A DNA stretch of 64,000 nucleotides. Source: Segatella copri DSM 18205. Lineage in GTDB: Bacteria > Bacteroidota > Bacteroidia > Bacteroidales > Bacteroidaceae. Below are positions 36,675-44,070 of the stretch, one piece after another. Position numbers and translations under genes: made by a program. The stretch covers positions 2,551,501 through 2,615,500 of the forward strand of contig NZ_CP102288.1 in NCBI RefSeq assembly GCF_025151535.1. The letters are read 5' to 3'. The notes beneath the pieces were generated by a model, which saw nothing but the letters and a program-made list of their open reading frames with translations, searched no databases and had not been told where the DNA came from. Positions within the stretch are counted from its first letter, which is position 1; each line of letters begins with the position of its first letter.

Positions 36675-38741
36675 ATGGAACAGATTTCACCAATTCAGGC
36701 ATTATTGCAGCAACGCACCCTGCTCCAGCTGGAGTATTATACCGAGAAAGAAGCCTTCCGCAAGCTTACCGAACAGATGGGAATGCAGCGGAAGGTGAAA
36801 CGAGGTGATGCCTGGTTCCCGCTACAGGTGGGAAAGAGCTTTTATAATTCGCTGAACCAGACAGCCATAGAGGTTTTCCGAACCTCTGACCAGGATATCG
36901 AGCACAATTTTGAGTTCGGTCGCCCCGTCATGTTCTTTATGGTCAAGAAGATGGGCAAGAATGAGAACCAGGGCAACACAGCCCTTCAGCAGCCAGAAAA
37001 CGCTTCAGACGCTAATCATAAAGTTCAAAATTCAAATCTCAAAGGTCAAAGTATTAAATATTTTTCCTTTACGGGAACCGTAAGCTATGTGGATGGCGAC
37101 AGAATGGTGATTACCGTTCCCGATTCTGCCCCATTGCTCGACTTGCAGCAATCTACGGAGCCAATCGGCGTGCAGCTATCCTTTGACGAAACCAGCTACA
37201 AACTGATGTTCGAGGCCTTGGACCGCGTGATGAAGGCGAAGAACAACCGTCTGGCTTATCTCCGCGATTTATTCTATTCTCATCAAAAGGCAGGAAGATT
37301 CTCCTTCGAACCGATGAAGTTCCCATGGCTCAACCCTACCCAAGAAAGAGCTGTGAACGAGGTGCTTTGGGCGAAGGACGTGGCGATTGTTCACGGACCT
37401 CCGGGAACCGGAAAGACTACAACCCTGGTGGAAGCCATCAACGAAACCCTGATGCGAGAGACTCAGGTGCTGGTGTGTGCACAGAGCAACATGGCGGTAG
37501 ACTGGATATCAGAAAAACTGGTAGACAGAGGCATCAACGTGCTCCGTATCGGAAACCCGACCCGCGTGAACGACAAGATGCTGGGCTTCACCTACGAGCG
37601 CCGCTTTGAGAGCCATGCTGATTACCCTCAGCTTTGGGCAATCCGCAAGGCAATCAGGGAATTAAGAAAGAACAGAAAGAAGGGTAGCGAAAACTATCAT
37701 CAGAAGATGGACAGGCTGAAGAGCCGTGCTGCCGAAATAGAACTCCGCATCAACGCAGAACTCTTTGGCGAGGCGCGTGTCATCGCCTGTACCCTGGTAG
37801 GCTCAGCCCATCATCTGCTGGAAGGCATGAAGTTCGGTACCCTCTTTATCGACGAGGCTGCGCAGGCTTTGGAAGCTGCCTGCTGGATTCCGATGAGAAG
37901 AGCCAGCCGGGTGATTCTGGCAGGCGACCATTGTCAGCTGCCGCCTACCGTAAAGAGTATTGCGGCATTAAGAGCCGGACTGGGCAAGACCCTGATGGAG
38001 CGCATCGCCGAAAACAAGCCGGAGGTGGTAACCCTGCTGAAAATCCAATACCGCATGAACGACGAAATCATGCGATTCTCCAGCGACTGGTTCTACGGGG
38101 GCAAGGTGGAGAGTGCGCCTCAGATCAAATACCGGAGCGTATTGGATTATGACCATCCGATAACGTGGATTGATACTTCGAACGAGGAGAATCAGATAAC
38201 GATAGAAGGAGAAGATGCTCCTGAGGATTCTGTTTCCACATCATCTTCTGTATCTGCAGCCAATCAGAATTCTGATTTGAACTTCAAGGAACAGTTTGTG
38301 GGTGAGAGTTTCGGGCGTATCAACAAGGCAGAAGCCGAGCTTACCCTGCTGACTCTGGCGGAATACTTCACCAAGATAGGCAAACAGCGCGTTTTGGAGG
38401 AAAGAATCGATGTAGGCATCATTTCGCCTTACCGTGCCCAGGTACAATATCTCAAGAAGCTCATCAAGAAGTATGAGTTCTTCAAGCCTTACCGCCGCCT
38501 GATAAGCGTGAATACGGTAGATGGTTTCCAGGGGCAGGAAAGAGACGTGATCCTCATCTCCCTGGTACGTTCCAACGACGAGGGACAGATCGGATTCCTG
38601 AAAGACCTCCGCCGCATGAACGTGGCGATGACGAGAGCCCGAATGAAGCTCATCATCCTGGGCAACAAGGACACGATGACGAAACATCCTTTCTACAAGA
38701 AACTGTGGGAGTATGTGGAAGCTATCAACAACAACGAATAA
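36675..38741 (+). CDS. SF1B helicase, UPF1/IGHMBP2-like
   Basis: DNA/RNA helicase of superfamily 1 with AAA_11 and AAA_12 modules. From MEQISPIQALLQQRTLLQLE it has 688 residues. Motif I is VHGPPGTGKTTTLVEAI, motif II TLFIDEAAQALEAACWIP, motif III LAGDHCQLPPTV, motif V VDGFQGQERDVILISLVRSN, motif VI NVAMTRARMKLIILGN. Within the N-terminal beta-barrel, at about residues 113-127, NHKVQNSNLKGQSIKYF is encoded by a heptad DNA repeat (37014-37055) that also occurs between genes. The downstream gene starts 15 bases after the stop, so the two are an operon. Confidence 0.92.
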   Translation: MEQISPIQALLQQRTLLQLEYYTEKEAFRKLTEQMGMQRKVKRGDAWFPLQVGKSFYNSLNQTAIEVFRTSDQDIEHNFEFGRPVMFFMVKKMGKNENQGNTALQQPENASDANHKVQNSNLKGQSIKYFSFTGTVSYVDGDRMVITVPDSAPLLDLQQSTEPIGVQLSFDETSYKLMFEALDRVMKAKNNRLAYLRDLFYSHQKAGRFSFEPMKFPWLNPTQERAVNEVLWAKDVAIVHGPPGTGKTTTLVEAINETLMRETQVLVCAQSNMAVDWISEKLVDRGINVLRIGNPTRVNDKMLGFTYERRFESHADYPQLWAIRKAIRELRKNRKKGSENYHQKMDRLKSRAAEIELRINAELFGEARVIACTLVGSAHHLLEGMKFGTLFIDEAAQALEAACWIPMRRASRVILAGDHCQLPPTVKSIAALRAGLGKTLMERIAENKPEVVTLLKIQYRMNDEIMRFSSDWFYGGKVESAPQIKYRSVLDYDHPITWIDTSNEENQITIEGEDAPEDSVSTSSSVSAANQNSDLNFKEQFVGESFGRINKAEAELTLLTLAEYFTKIGKQRVLEERIDVGIISPYRAQVQYLKKLIKKYEFFKPYRRLISVNTVDGFQGQERDVILISLVRSNDEGQIGFLKDLRRMNVAMTRARMKLIILGNKDTMTKHPFYKKLWEYVEAINNNE
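37014..37055 (+). repeat. In-frame heptad repeat inside the helicase gene
   Basis: CTAATCATAAAGTTCAA followed by 7-bp units AAATTCA, AATCTCA, AAGGTCA. The same opening stands in intergenic DNA at 39200 and 60939. The reading frame is kept. Confidence 0.75.
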
Positions 38742-38756
38742 AATAAAGACTATTTT

Positions 38757-39158
38757 ATGCTACAACGAGACTACATACAGCGACTGATTCGCGAGTTTAT
38801 GGCGGCACTCGAAAGAATGCTCGAAAAGAAAGAGGTGGAGGAGAGACGTGAGAAGATCAGGGAACTCTACAATCAATACGTAGGTCCTTACGCCTTCTAC
38901 AGCGTAGCCACCATAGAAGACGTGATGAAGGCGATGGCAGGAATAGAGGACGAGGAGAAGCGACTCTCCAAGATGGACATGCTTGCCGAACTCTACTATC
39001 ACGAGGCAGATACCGTGGGGCAGCCTACAAGAGATGAACTCCTGAACAAGGCTTTCATGCTCTTCGATTATGTGGAAGCCCACGGAGATACCTTCTCCAT
39101 CGAGCGCCGCAACAAAATGGCACAAATCAAACAGAAAATAGGAGATGCGCTCAAATAA
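38757..39158 (+). CDS. Hypothetical helical protein (DUF6483-like)
   Basis: 133 residues, MLQRDYIQRLIREFMAALERMLEKKEVEERREKI, largely helical and charged, with DEEKRLSKMDMLAELYYHEADTV. It resembles the DUF6483 group of small Bacteroidetes/Firmicutes proteins that begin with MLxRDYI, but this is from memory. It starts 15 bases after the helicase stop, so it is likely cotranslated and may be a partner. Confidence 0.75.
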   Translation: MLQRDYIQRLIREFMAALERMLEKKEVEERREKIRELYNQYVGPYAFYSVATIEDVMKAMAGIEDEEKRLSKMDMLAELYYHEADTVGQPTRDELLNKAFMLFDYVEAHGDTFSIERRNKMAQIKQKIGDALK

Positions 39159-39199
39159 AGAGTGCATCCTCCTTTTTTATATTTCTAGGATAACAAAAA

Positions 39200-39240
39200 C
39201 TAATCATAAAGTTCAATGGTCAAAACTCAAAGTTCAAATT
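39200..39240. repeat. Heptad repeat at the edge of a MATE remnant
   Basis: CTAATCATAAAGTTCAA with further TCAAAnn heptads (AACTCAA, AGTTCAA). Same family as 37014 and 60939. Confidence 0.65.
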
Positions 39241-39438
39241 TCGATGCTGAGTGGCGTGATGGAAATGATAGCGAGATGCGGTGTGAGTCTCTGGCTGGTG
39301 CCTGCCCTGGCATGGACGGGAGTCTGCTTCGGCGACCCAGTAGCGTGGATCATGGCAGATCTCTTCCTCATTCCCGCCTTCCTGTGGCTTTATAAGCATC
39401 TGAAGAAGGAATCAGAATTCCAGCAGCCATTTCCATAG
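39241..39438 (+). pseudogene. C-terminal fragment of a MATE-family efflux protein
   Basis: The frame reads MLSGVMEMIARCGVSLWLVPA and continues LAWTGVCFGDPVAWIMADLF, then LIPAFLWLYKHLKK, i.e. the last two helices of a MATE transporter as found in Bacteroidetes. Nothing of the preceding 380 or so residues remains. The fragment begins exactly where the heptad repeat ends, which suggests a repeat-associated deletion. Its 3' end overlaps the stop region of the converging ATPase gene. Confidence 0.6.
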
Positions 39439-40668
39439 AGGGATTATCTCTATGCGGCAACCATCCTTCTCTACAATATCCTCCTCGTCCTTTGTCACAA
39501 CAATCATCCGCTTGACATTCTGGACAGAAGAAAGCTTGATCAGCCCATCTGTCTCCCGCCGGAAAGTATCGGGATCTGCCATAGAGTAGGAAACCTGTAT
39601 GGCCAATTCTTCTTCCGGAATCACAAAATCTACCTCGGCATTCCTGCTGTTCCAGAAATAGCTGCCGTCACCATATTTCCGCCTGAGTGTGACGGCAACT
39701 ATGTTTTCCAGCAACGAAGTGTCTGCATCTACAAGAAAAAGATGAAGCAAACCATTGTCCGTAAAATAATACTTGCGGTTGGATTCCTTGTCCTGCAACT
39801 TTCCGAACAAATTCTCATACGGCAAAATGAGCCAGGTGTCAGCCATGTAGCCGACATAATCTATCGTGGCATCCGTACTGAGTTTTTTTCCGGTACTACT
39901 CACGATACTGGCTATTCTGCTGTAAGATAATGGCTGCTTCACGCTTTCTGCCATCTTGCGAATCATTACCCGCAGGGCATAGTCATTACGAATCTTATAT
40001 CGAGCCACCAAATCACCGAAGAAGATTTTGCTGAAGAGATTGCTCATCCACGACCTCGGCTCCTTCATCCCCACAGTCTCAGGCAAACCTCCATGCTGGA
40101 AATAGATATTAGAGAGTCTTACAATATCCTTAGCGTAAGCATAGAGGGCATTCTTTGCCTTTACATCAATACCGCTTGCCTTCAGATATTCGGCAAAGGA
40201 ATAGGGATACACCTCATGTATCATGTACCTGCCACCGAGTGTTGTCGCTATCTCGCTGCTCAACATCTTGGCATTACTACCCGTGATGTAAACCTGATAT
40301 TTCTGATCTGCTAACCTGCGGGCAAACTTTTCCCATCTATCTACCAGCTGAACCTCGTCGAGGAAGAAGATAGGTCGACAGTCATACATTTCTTCATAAC
40401 AGGTTTTTATCAGGTCAAGGTCGGTCACATCCAAGGAGTCAATACGGTCATCCTCGAAGTTGAAGTACAGGATTTCCTCCTGCTTATGCCCCTGTTCCAG
40501 CAGCTGTGCTATGCGCTGATACATCAGATACGATTTTCCTGCGTGTCTCAATCCTACAAACACGTAATTCAGTCTATCCATGAGCTCTACGTCACGATGA
40601 ACCAGTTCTACCTGAGTAACATAAGCCTGATACTCAATTATCAGTAATTTAATCAAATCCTTCGTCAT
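39412..40668 (-). CDS. AAA_14/DUF4143-family ATPase
   Basis: P-loop ATPase with C-terminal nuclease-like domain; function unknown. From MTKDLIKLLIIEYQAYVTQVE it has 418 residues. Walker A is VFVGLRHAGKSYLMYQRI, Walker B RPIFFLDEVQLVDRWE, sensor VYITGSNAKMLSSEIATTLGGR. The end has AEVDFVIPEEELAIQVSYSM, where the PD-(D/E)XK lysine is replaced (QVS rather than EVK). The frame continues upstream through three 33-base repeats (SSINDK every 11 codons), but the promoter box at 40698 lies in between, so I used the inner start. Confidence 0.85.
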   Translation of the reverse strand: MTKDLIKLLIIEYQAYVTQVELVHRDVELMDRLNYVFVGLRHAGKSYLMYQRIAQLLEQGHKQEEILYFNFEDDRIDSLDVTDLDLIKTCYEEMYDCRPIFFLDEVQLVDRWEKFARRLADQKYQVYITGSNAKMLSSEIATTLGGRYMIHEVYPYSFAEYLKASGIDVKAKNALYAYAKDIVRLSNIYFQHGGLPETVGMKEPRSWMSNLFSKIFFGDLVARYKIRNDYALRVMIRKMAESVKQPLSYSRIASIVSSTGKKLSTDATIDYVGYMADTWLILPYENLFGKLQDKESNRKYYFTDNGLLHLFLVDADTSLLENIVAVTLRRKYGDGSYFWNSRNAEVDFVIPEEELAIQVSYSMADPDTFRRETDGLIKLSSVQNVKRMIVVTKDEEDIVEKDGCRIEIIPLWKWLLEF

Positions 40669-40697
40669 AATTCCCTTTCTTTTTACTGAATCCGGTG

Positions 40698-40705
40698 CAA
40701 AGATA
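40698..40705 (-). promoter_or_regulatory. -7 promoter box of the 39412-40668 ATPase
   Basis: TATCTTTG on the minus strand, 29 bases before the start. Eight bases further upstream the 33-bp repeats begin. Confidence 0.6.
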
Positions 40706-40712
40706 CACATTT

Positions 40713-40796
40713 TATCGTTTATAGACGACAAAAACAACAACTTTTTATCGTTTATAGACGATAAAAACGCATCAATTCTATCGTTTATAGACGACA
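40713..40796 (-). repeat. Three 33-bp-spaced palindromic operator-like repeats
   Basis: TATCGTTTATAGACGACA at 40713 and 40779 and TATCGTTTATAGACGATA at 40746: starts exactly 33 bp apart. The 18-base unit is a dyad, TATCGT-N6-ACGATA (the third arm varies by one base). Position directly upstream of the -7 box suggests a repressor or activator site. Confidence 0.8.
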
Positions 40797-41225
40797 AGCA
40801 TCATTTTTAGGGCAATTTTGCGCTGGGACAATTACCCTTCTAAGAGAAGAAAATAATATTTCCAGGTAGGAAAATAAAAATCTCTAACTGGGAAAATATT
40901 TAGGATGAAAATAACTCAAAACAGACAGCTGAGACTCACTTTCCGGTTTTTCCGGCTCTAAATCGGGCAATAGTCTCAGTTATCCCGTTTTTACTTGCAT
41001 TTTTTAGGAGAATATGATTTTGTATTTCAGCAAGGTCTAAATCTACTTTAAAGCAAAAAACAAAGCAATTTTGAGGGTTTGGGAGACCTAAAAAGAATGC
41101 TTTTGTAAAATCTTTCGAATAATCTATAGGGCTGAGACCGAAAATAAAAAACTGCAAAACCATCATAAGTCGTTGCTTTCTAAGGAATTAGGTTATCGCC
41201 TCTTTTCCTTTTACTTGTTTCCATA
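40797..41225. other. Intergenic DNA, no gene supported
   Basis: AT-rich. CTGAGACT (40930) and AGTCTCAG (40973, 41226) words foreshadow the hairpin modules that follow; this may be an eroded module. No recognisable coding content. Confidence 0.4.
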
Positions 41226-41975
41226 GTCTCAGTCTCAGAGTCTCAGTTGTTTTTCAAGCACCCCCTCTTCTTCTTATATACTTATATATTAATATATAAT
41301 TAATTAATAATCAATAAGTTATAAAGATAAAGAAAGAGAGATCGGAAGAATGGTACCCCCTTTATTTATAACTGAGACTCTGAGACTGAGACTCCTTTCA
41401 ATTAATTGGAACGCCACTTCATTACATTAACCTTCTGATAATAAGCCTTTTAGAAGAAAACAACTTAGAGAATCTTCCAGATTCCAGTTCTTCCAATTAA
41501 TTTTTCAGCATATCCCTCCTACCCTCCTTTTTATATATATTTATATATATTATATATATAATTAATTAATAATCAATAAGTTATACAACACAAAGAAGTA
41601 AAGAAGAAGGACAAACAGAAGTTGCATACCCTCTTAAAATTAATTGGAAGAACTGGAATCTGGAAGATTTAGCAGGGTAACTGGAACGCTATCATTTCAT
41701 TAACTATCTGATAATAAGCCTTCTAGGAAAAGAGGAAGCGTTCCAGTTCCAGTTGTTCCAATTATTTTTTCAGCATATCCCTTCTACCCCTATTTTTATA
41801 TATATTTATATATATAATATATATAATTAATTAATAATCAATAAGTTATATAATACAAAGAAGTAAAAAAGGAGAACAAACTGAAGATGCATACCCACTC
41901 AAAATTAATTGGAACAACTGGAACAACTGGAACGCAGCCAACAGGAGCAAGCTAATTGGAACGCAGCCCCCAAGG
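41226..41975. repeat. Three tandem hairpin modules with variable arms
   Basis: Module A: perfect 23-base arms at 41226-41248 and 41370-41392 (AGTCTCAG type). Module B: perfect 33-base arms at 41472-41504 and 41636-41668 (CCAGTTCTTCCAATTAATTT type). Module C: near-perfect arms from 41738 and to about 41935 (CCAGTTGTTCCAATTA type). All three share the centre ATAATTAATTAATAATCAAT preceded by TATATA runs, and A and B are followed by CTGATAATAAGCCTT. No coding gene is supported. Confidence 0.8.
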
Positions 41976-42114
41976 AAATCCCCTTTTCTCTAGAAGGCAA
42001 GCCCAATCCATTTGCTTTTCACCTTAGGAACAGAAAATCATAGGAAAAACATTAAATTTCCTTAAACAAGCCACCTTCTAGGATTATTTCAAAGTATAGT
42101 TAGAAATATTTTCG

Positions 42115-42122
42115 TATCTTTG
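42115..42122 (+). promoter_or_regulatory. -7 promoter box of the 42257-43582 ATPase
   Basis: TATCTTTG, giving a leader of about 130 bases that contains three 33-bp repeats. Confidence 0.6.
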
Positions 42123-42128
42123 CAACCG

Positions 42129-42206
42129 AAAGTCCCTTGAAAAAGTGGCAGAACAGAGCAAAAAGTCCCTTGAAAAACGTGCATGAATTCAAGAAAAGTC
42201 CCTTGA
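42129..42206 (+). repeat. Three 33-bp-spaced direct repeats in the leader
   Basis: AAAGTCCCTTGA starts at 42129, 42162 and 42195, exactly 33 bp apart. Copies 2 and 3 extend to CACGTGCA or AACGTGCA. Different sequence from the repeats at 40713 but the same number and spacing. Confidence 0.8.
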
Positions 42207-42256
42207 AACACGTGCACAGCATAAACGGCAATACATCATAAATCATTAGAAAACAG

Positions 42257-43582
42257 ATGTTTAAACGAAAAATCGAGAAATATCTCAAAGAATGGAAAAG
42301 TGATGAGCACAAAATGCCTCTCATCATCAAAGGATGTCGCCAATGCGGAAAGACATTCTCTGTACTCGATTTTGCCCATAAGAATTATGAGCATGTTGTG
42401 TATATTGACTTTTTCCAGCACCCAGAATACAAGTCGGTATTTGATGGTGGCCTGGACATCGATCTTCTCTGCATGACACTTTCTACCTTAATACCTGATG
42501 CCTATTTCGTATCGGGCAAGACCTGCATCATCTTTGACGAGATACAGGAATGCCCACGTGCTCGCACAGCCTTGAAATTCTTCAAGACTGATGGCAGATA
42601 CGATGTCATCGGTACAGGTCCCCTGCTAGGAGTCAGCGGTTACCATACCAATGCTTCGTCAGAGGCTCCAATTCCTGTTGGTTACGAGACTATCATAGAC
42701 ATGTATCCAATGGATTTTGAGGAATGGCTCTGGGCAAATGGCATTAAGAAAATGACCATCGACTACCTGCATCGCTGCCTGGAAGAAAAGACTCCAGTAC
42801 AAGAAGCCATCCACGAAAGAATGCGCCAACTGCTGCTACAATATTGCATTGTTGGCGGAATGCCAAGAGCCGTGAGCGTATTTATGGAAACTCATAATAT
42901 GCAAAACGTGCTACGGATGCAGCAAGCCATCATCGAAGAATACAAAGTAGATATGCTGAAATATGCTCCACAAGCAGACAAGTCGAGAATCAGAGAATGC
43001 TTCGAGTCAATTCCGCGTCAACTGAGTAAGGAAAACAAGAAATTCGCATACGCCACAGTACGATCCTACGGAAGAGGACGTGACTATCAGGGCAGTTTGC
43101 AATGGATAGAAGATGCTGGCATTATCCGCCGTTGCTACAACCTGTCAGCGCCCGAACTTCCACTTGATGGCAACTCCATTCCCAACCAGTTTAAAGTTTA
43201 CATGGCAGATACAGGGCTTTTCATCAGTATGCTCGAACCAGGAACGGCAGCTGACATTCTACAAGGCAATCTCTATGGATACAAGGGAGCCATTTTTGAA
43301 AATCTGGTAGCCGACATTTTTGGCAAGATGAATCGCAAACTCTATTATTTCCGCAAGGACTCGGGTTTGGAAATCGACTTTGTTACAAGATACGAAGGCA
43401 AATGCACGCTGGTAGAAGTAAAGGCGAGCAACGGAAACATTAAAAGTGCCAAGACCATCCTTTCGAACCCCGAAAAGTATCACGTATCTCAAGCCATCAA
43501 ACTGGGAGATGTAAATGTGGGAACAGCCCCACAAACACTCATTTTTCCCCTCTACATGGCTTTTCTGCTGAAAAACAAATAA
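42257..43582 (+). CDS. AAA_14/DUF4143-family ATPase
   Basis: 441 residues, MFKRKIEKYLKEWKSDEHKM. Walker A is LIIKGCRQCGKTFSVLDFA, Walker B TCIIFDEIQECPRARTALKF. The central region has DMYPMDFEEWLWANGI and YCIVGGMPRAV; the C-terminal DUF4143 module FKVYMADTGLFISM leads to GLEIDFVTRYEGKCTLVEVKA, an intact D...ExK nuclease-like core. Function unknown. Long leader with three 33-bp repeats. Confidence 0.9.
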   Translation: MFKRKIEKYLKEWKSDEHKMPLIIKGCRQCGKTFSVLDFAHKNYEHVVYIDFFQHPEYKSVFDGGLDIDLLCMTLSTLIPDAYFVSGKTCIIFDEIQECPRARTALKFFKTDGRYDVIGTGPLLGVSGYHTNASSEAPIPVGYETIIDMYPMDFEEWLWANGIKKMTIDYLHRCLEEKTPVQEAIHERMRQLLLQYCIVGGMPRAVSVFMETHNMQNVLRMQQAIIEEYKVDMLKYAPQADKSRIRECFESIPRQLSKENKKFAYATVRSYGRGRDYQGSLQWIEDAGIIRRCYNLSAPELPLDGNSIPNQFKVYMADTGLFISMLEPGTAADILQGNLYGYKGAIFENLVADIFGKMNRKLYYFRKDSGLEIDFVTRYEGKCTLVEVKASNGNIKSAKTILSNPEKYHVSQAIKLGDVNVGTAPQTLIFPLYMAFLLKNK

Positions 43583-43630
43583 TCTTCATTAAAATATCGG
43601 AATTCCAAGAATAATCCCGACAGAAATGAT

Positions 43631-43638
43631 TATTTTTG
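43631..43638 (+). promoter_or_regulatory. -7 promoter box of the His-rich protein gene
   Basis: TATTTTTG, 28 bases before the ATG at 43666. Confidence 0.5.
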
Positions 43639-43665
43639 CAAACAAAAACAGAATACTGTAGATAC

Positions 43666-44031
43666 ATGCAGAGGATAACGCATAAGAGAATCAGAATTTC
43701 CTGGCTGCTGCTATTGGTTTACCTGCCGATGCTGCTTGCCGTTACGTTTCACCATCATGGTGAAGCGCAGGGAACTCATGCTGATTTCTATTGTGCCGAT
43801 TGTGCCCATCATGTTCATCACGACGGGCATCTGATAGCCCTGCAGCATACCATGCACGACTGTGTGCTTTGCCAATTGCAAAGCACTCCTTATCTGGCTC
43901 CATCCCTCGTGGTTTGGGTTGCCATCGCCGTGCTCCATCTCTCCCCTCGCCGTGCCTTCTGCTCTCCTTGCTTGTGCAAGACGAAGGGGATAAAATCTAC
44001 CCGTGCTCCACCTTATTCTCTGTTTTTATAA
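43666..44031 (+). CDS. Small His/Cys-rich exported or membrane protein
   Basis: 121 residues from MQRITHKRIRISWLLLLVYLPMLLAVTFHHHG. An N-terminal hydrophobic segment is followed by a metal-binding-looking region, CADCAHHVHHDGHLIALQH and HTMHDCVLCQL, and a second hydrophobic segment LAPSLVVWVAIAVLHL. I do not recognise a named family. It starts 39 bases before the TonB receptor gene ends its leader, so the two are likely one operon. A role in handling the metal taken up by that receptor is an inference. Confidence 0.75.
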   Translation: MQRITHKRIRISWLLLLVYLPMLLAVTFHHHGEAQGTHADFYCADCAHHVHHDGHLIALQHTMHDCVLCQLQSTPYLAPSLVVWVAIAVLHLSPRRAFCSPCLCKTKGIKSTRAPPYSLFL

Positions 44032-44070
44032 ATAATTGAATATTAACAGAATAAGGTAACAAATAACATA

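Noticed and set aside
40669..40797. N-terminal extension of the DUF4143 ATPase with an 11-residue SSINDK repeat
   Set aside because: The three 33-bp repeats read through in frame, but a TATCTTTG promoter box lies between them and the usual start, so they are more likely operator DNA. The alternative is kept in mind because 33 is a multiple of 3.
40936..41166. 76-codon minus-strand frame in the repeat block
   Set aside because: AT-rich chance frame without promoter or family motif.
42100..42330. Minus-strand frame with FKGL repeated every 11 codons
   Set aside because: It is the antisense reading of the three 33-bp leader repeats and overlaps the promoter of the ATPase gene.
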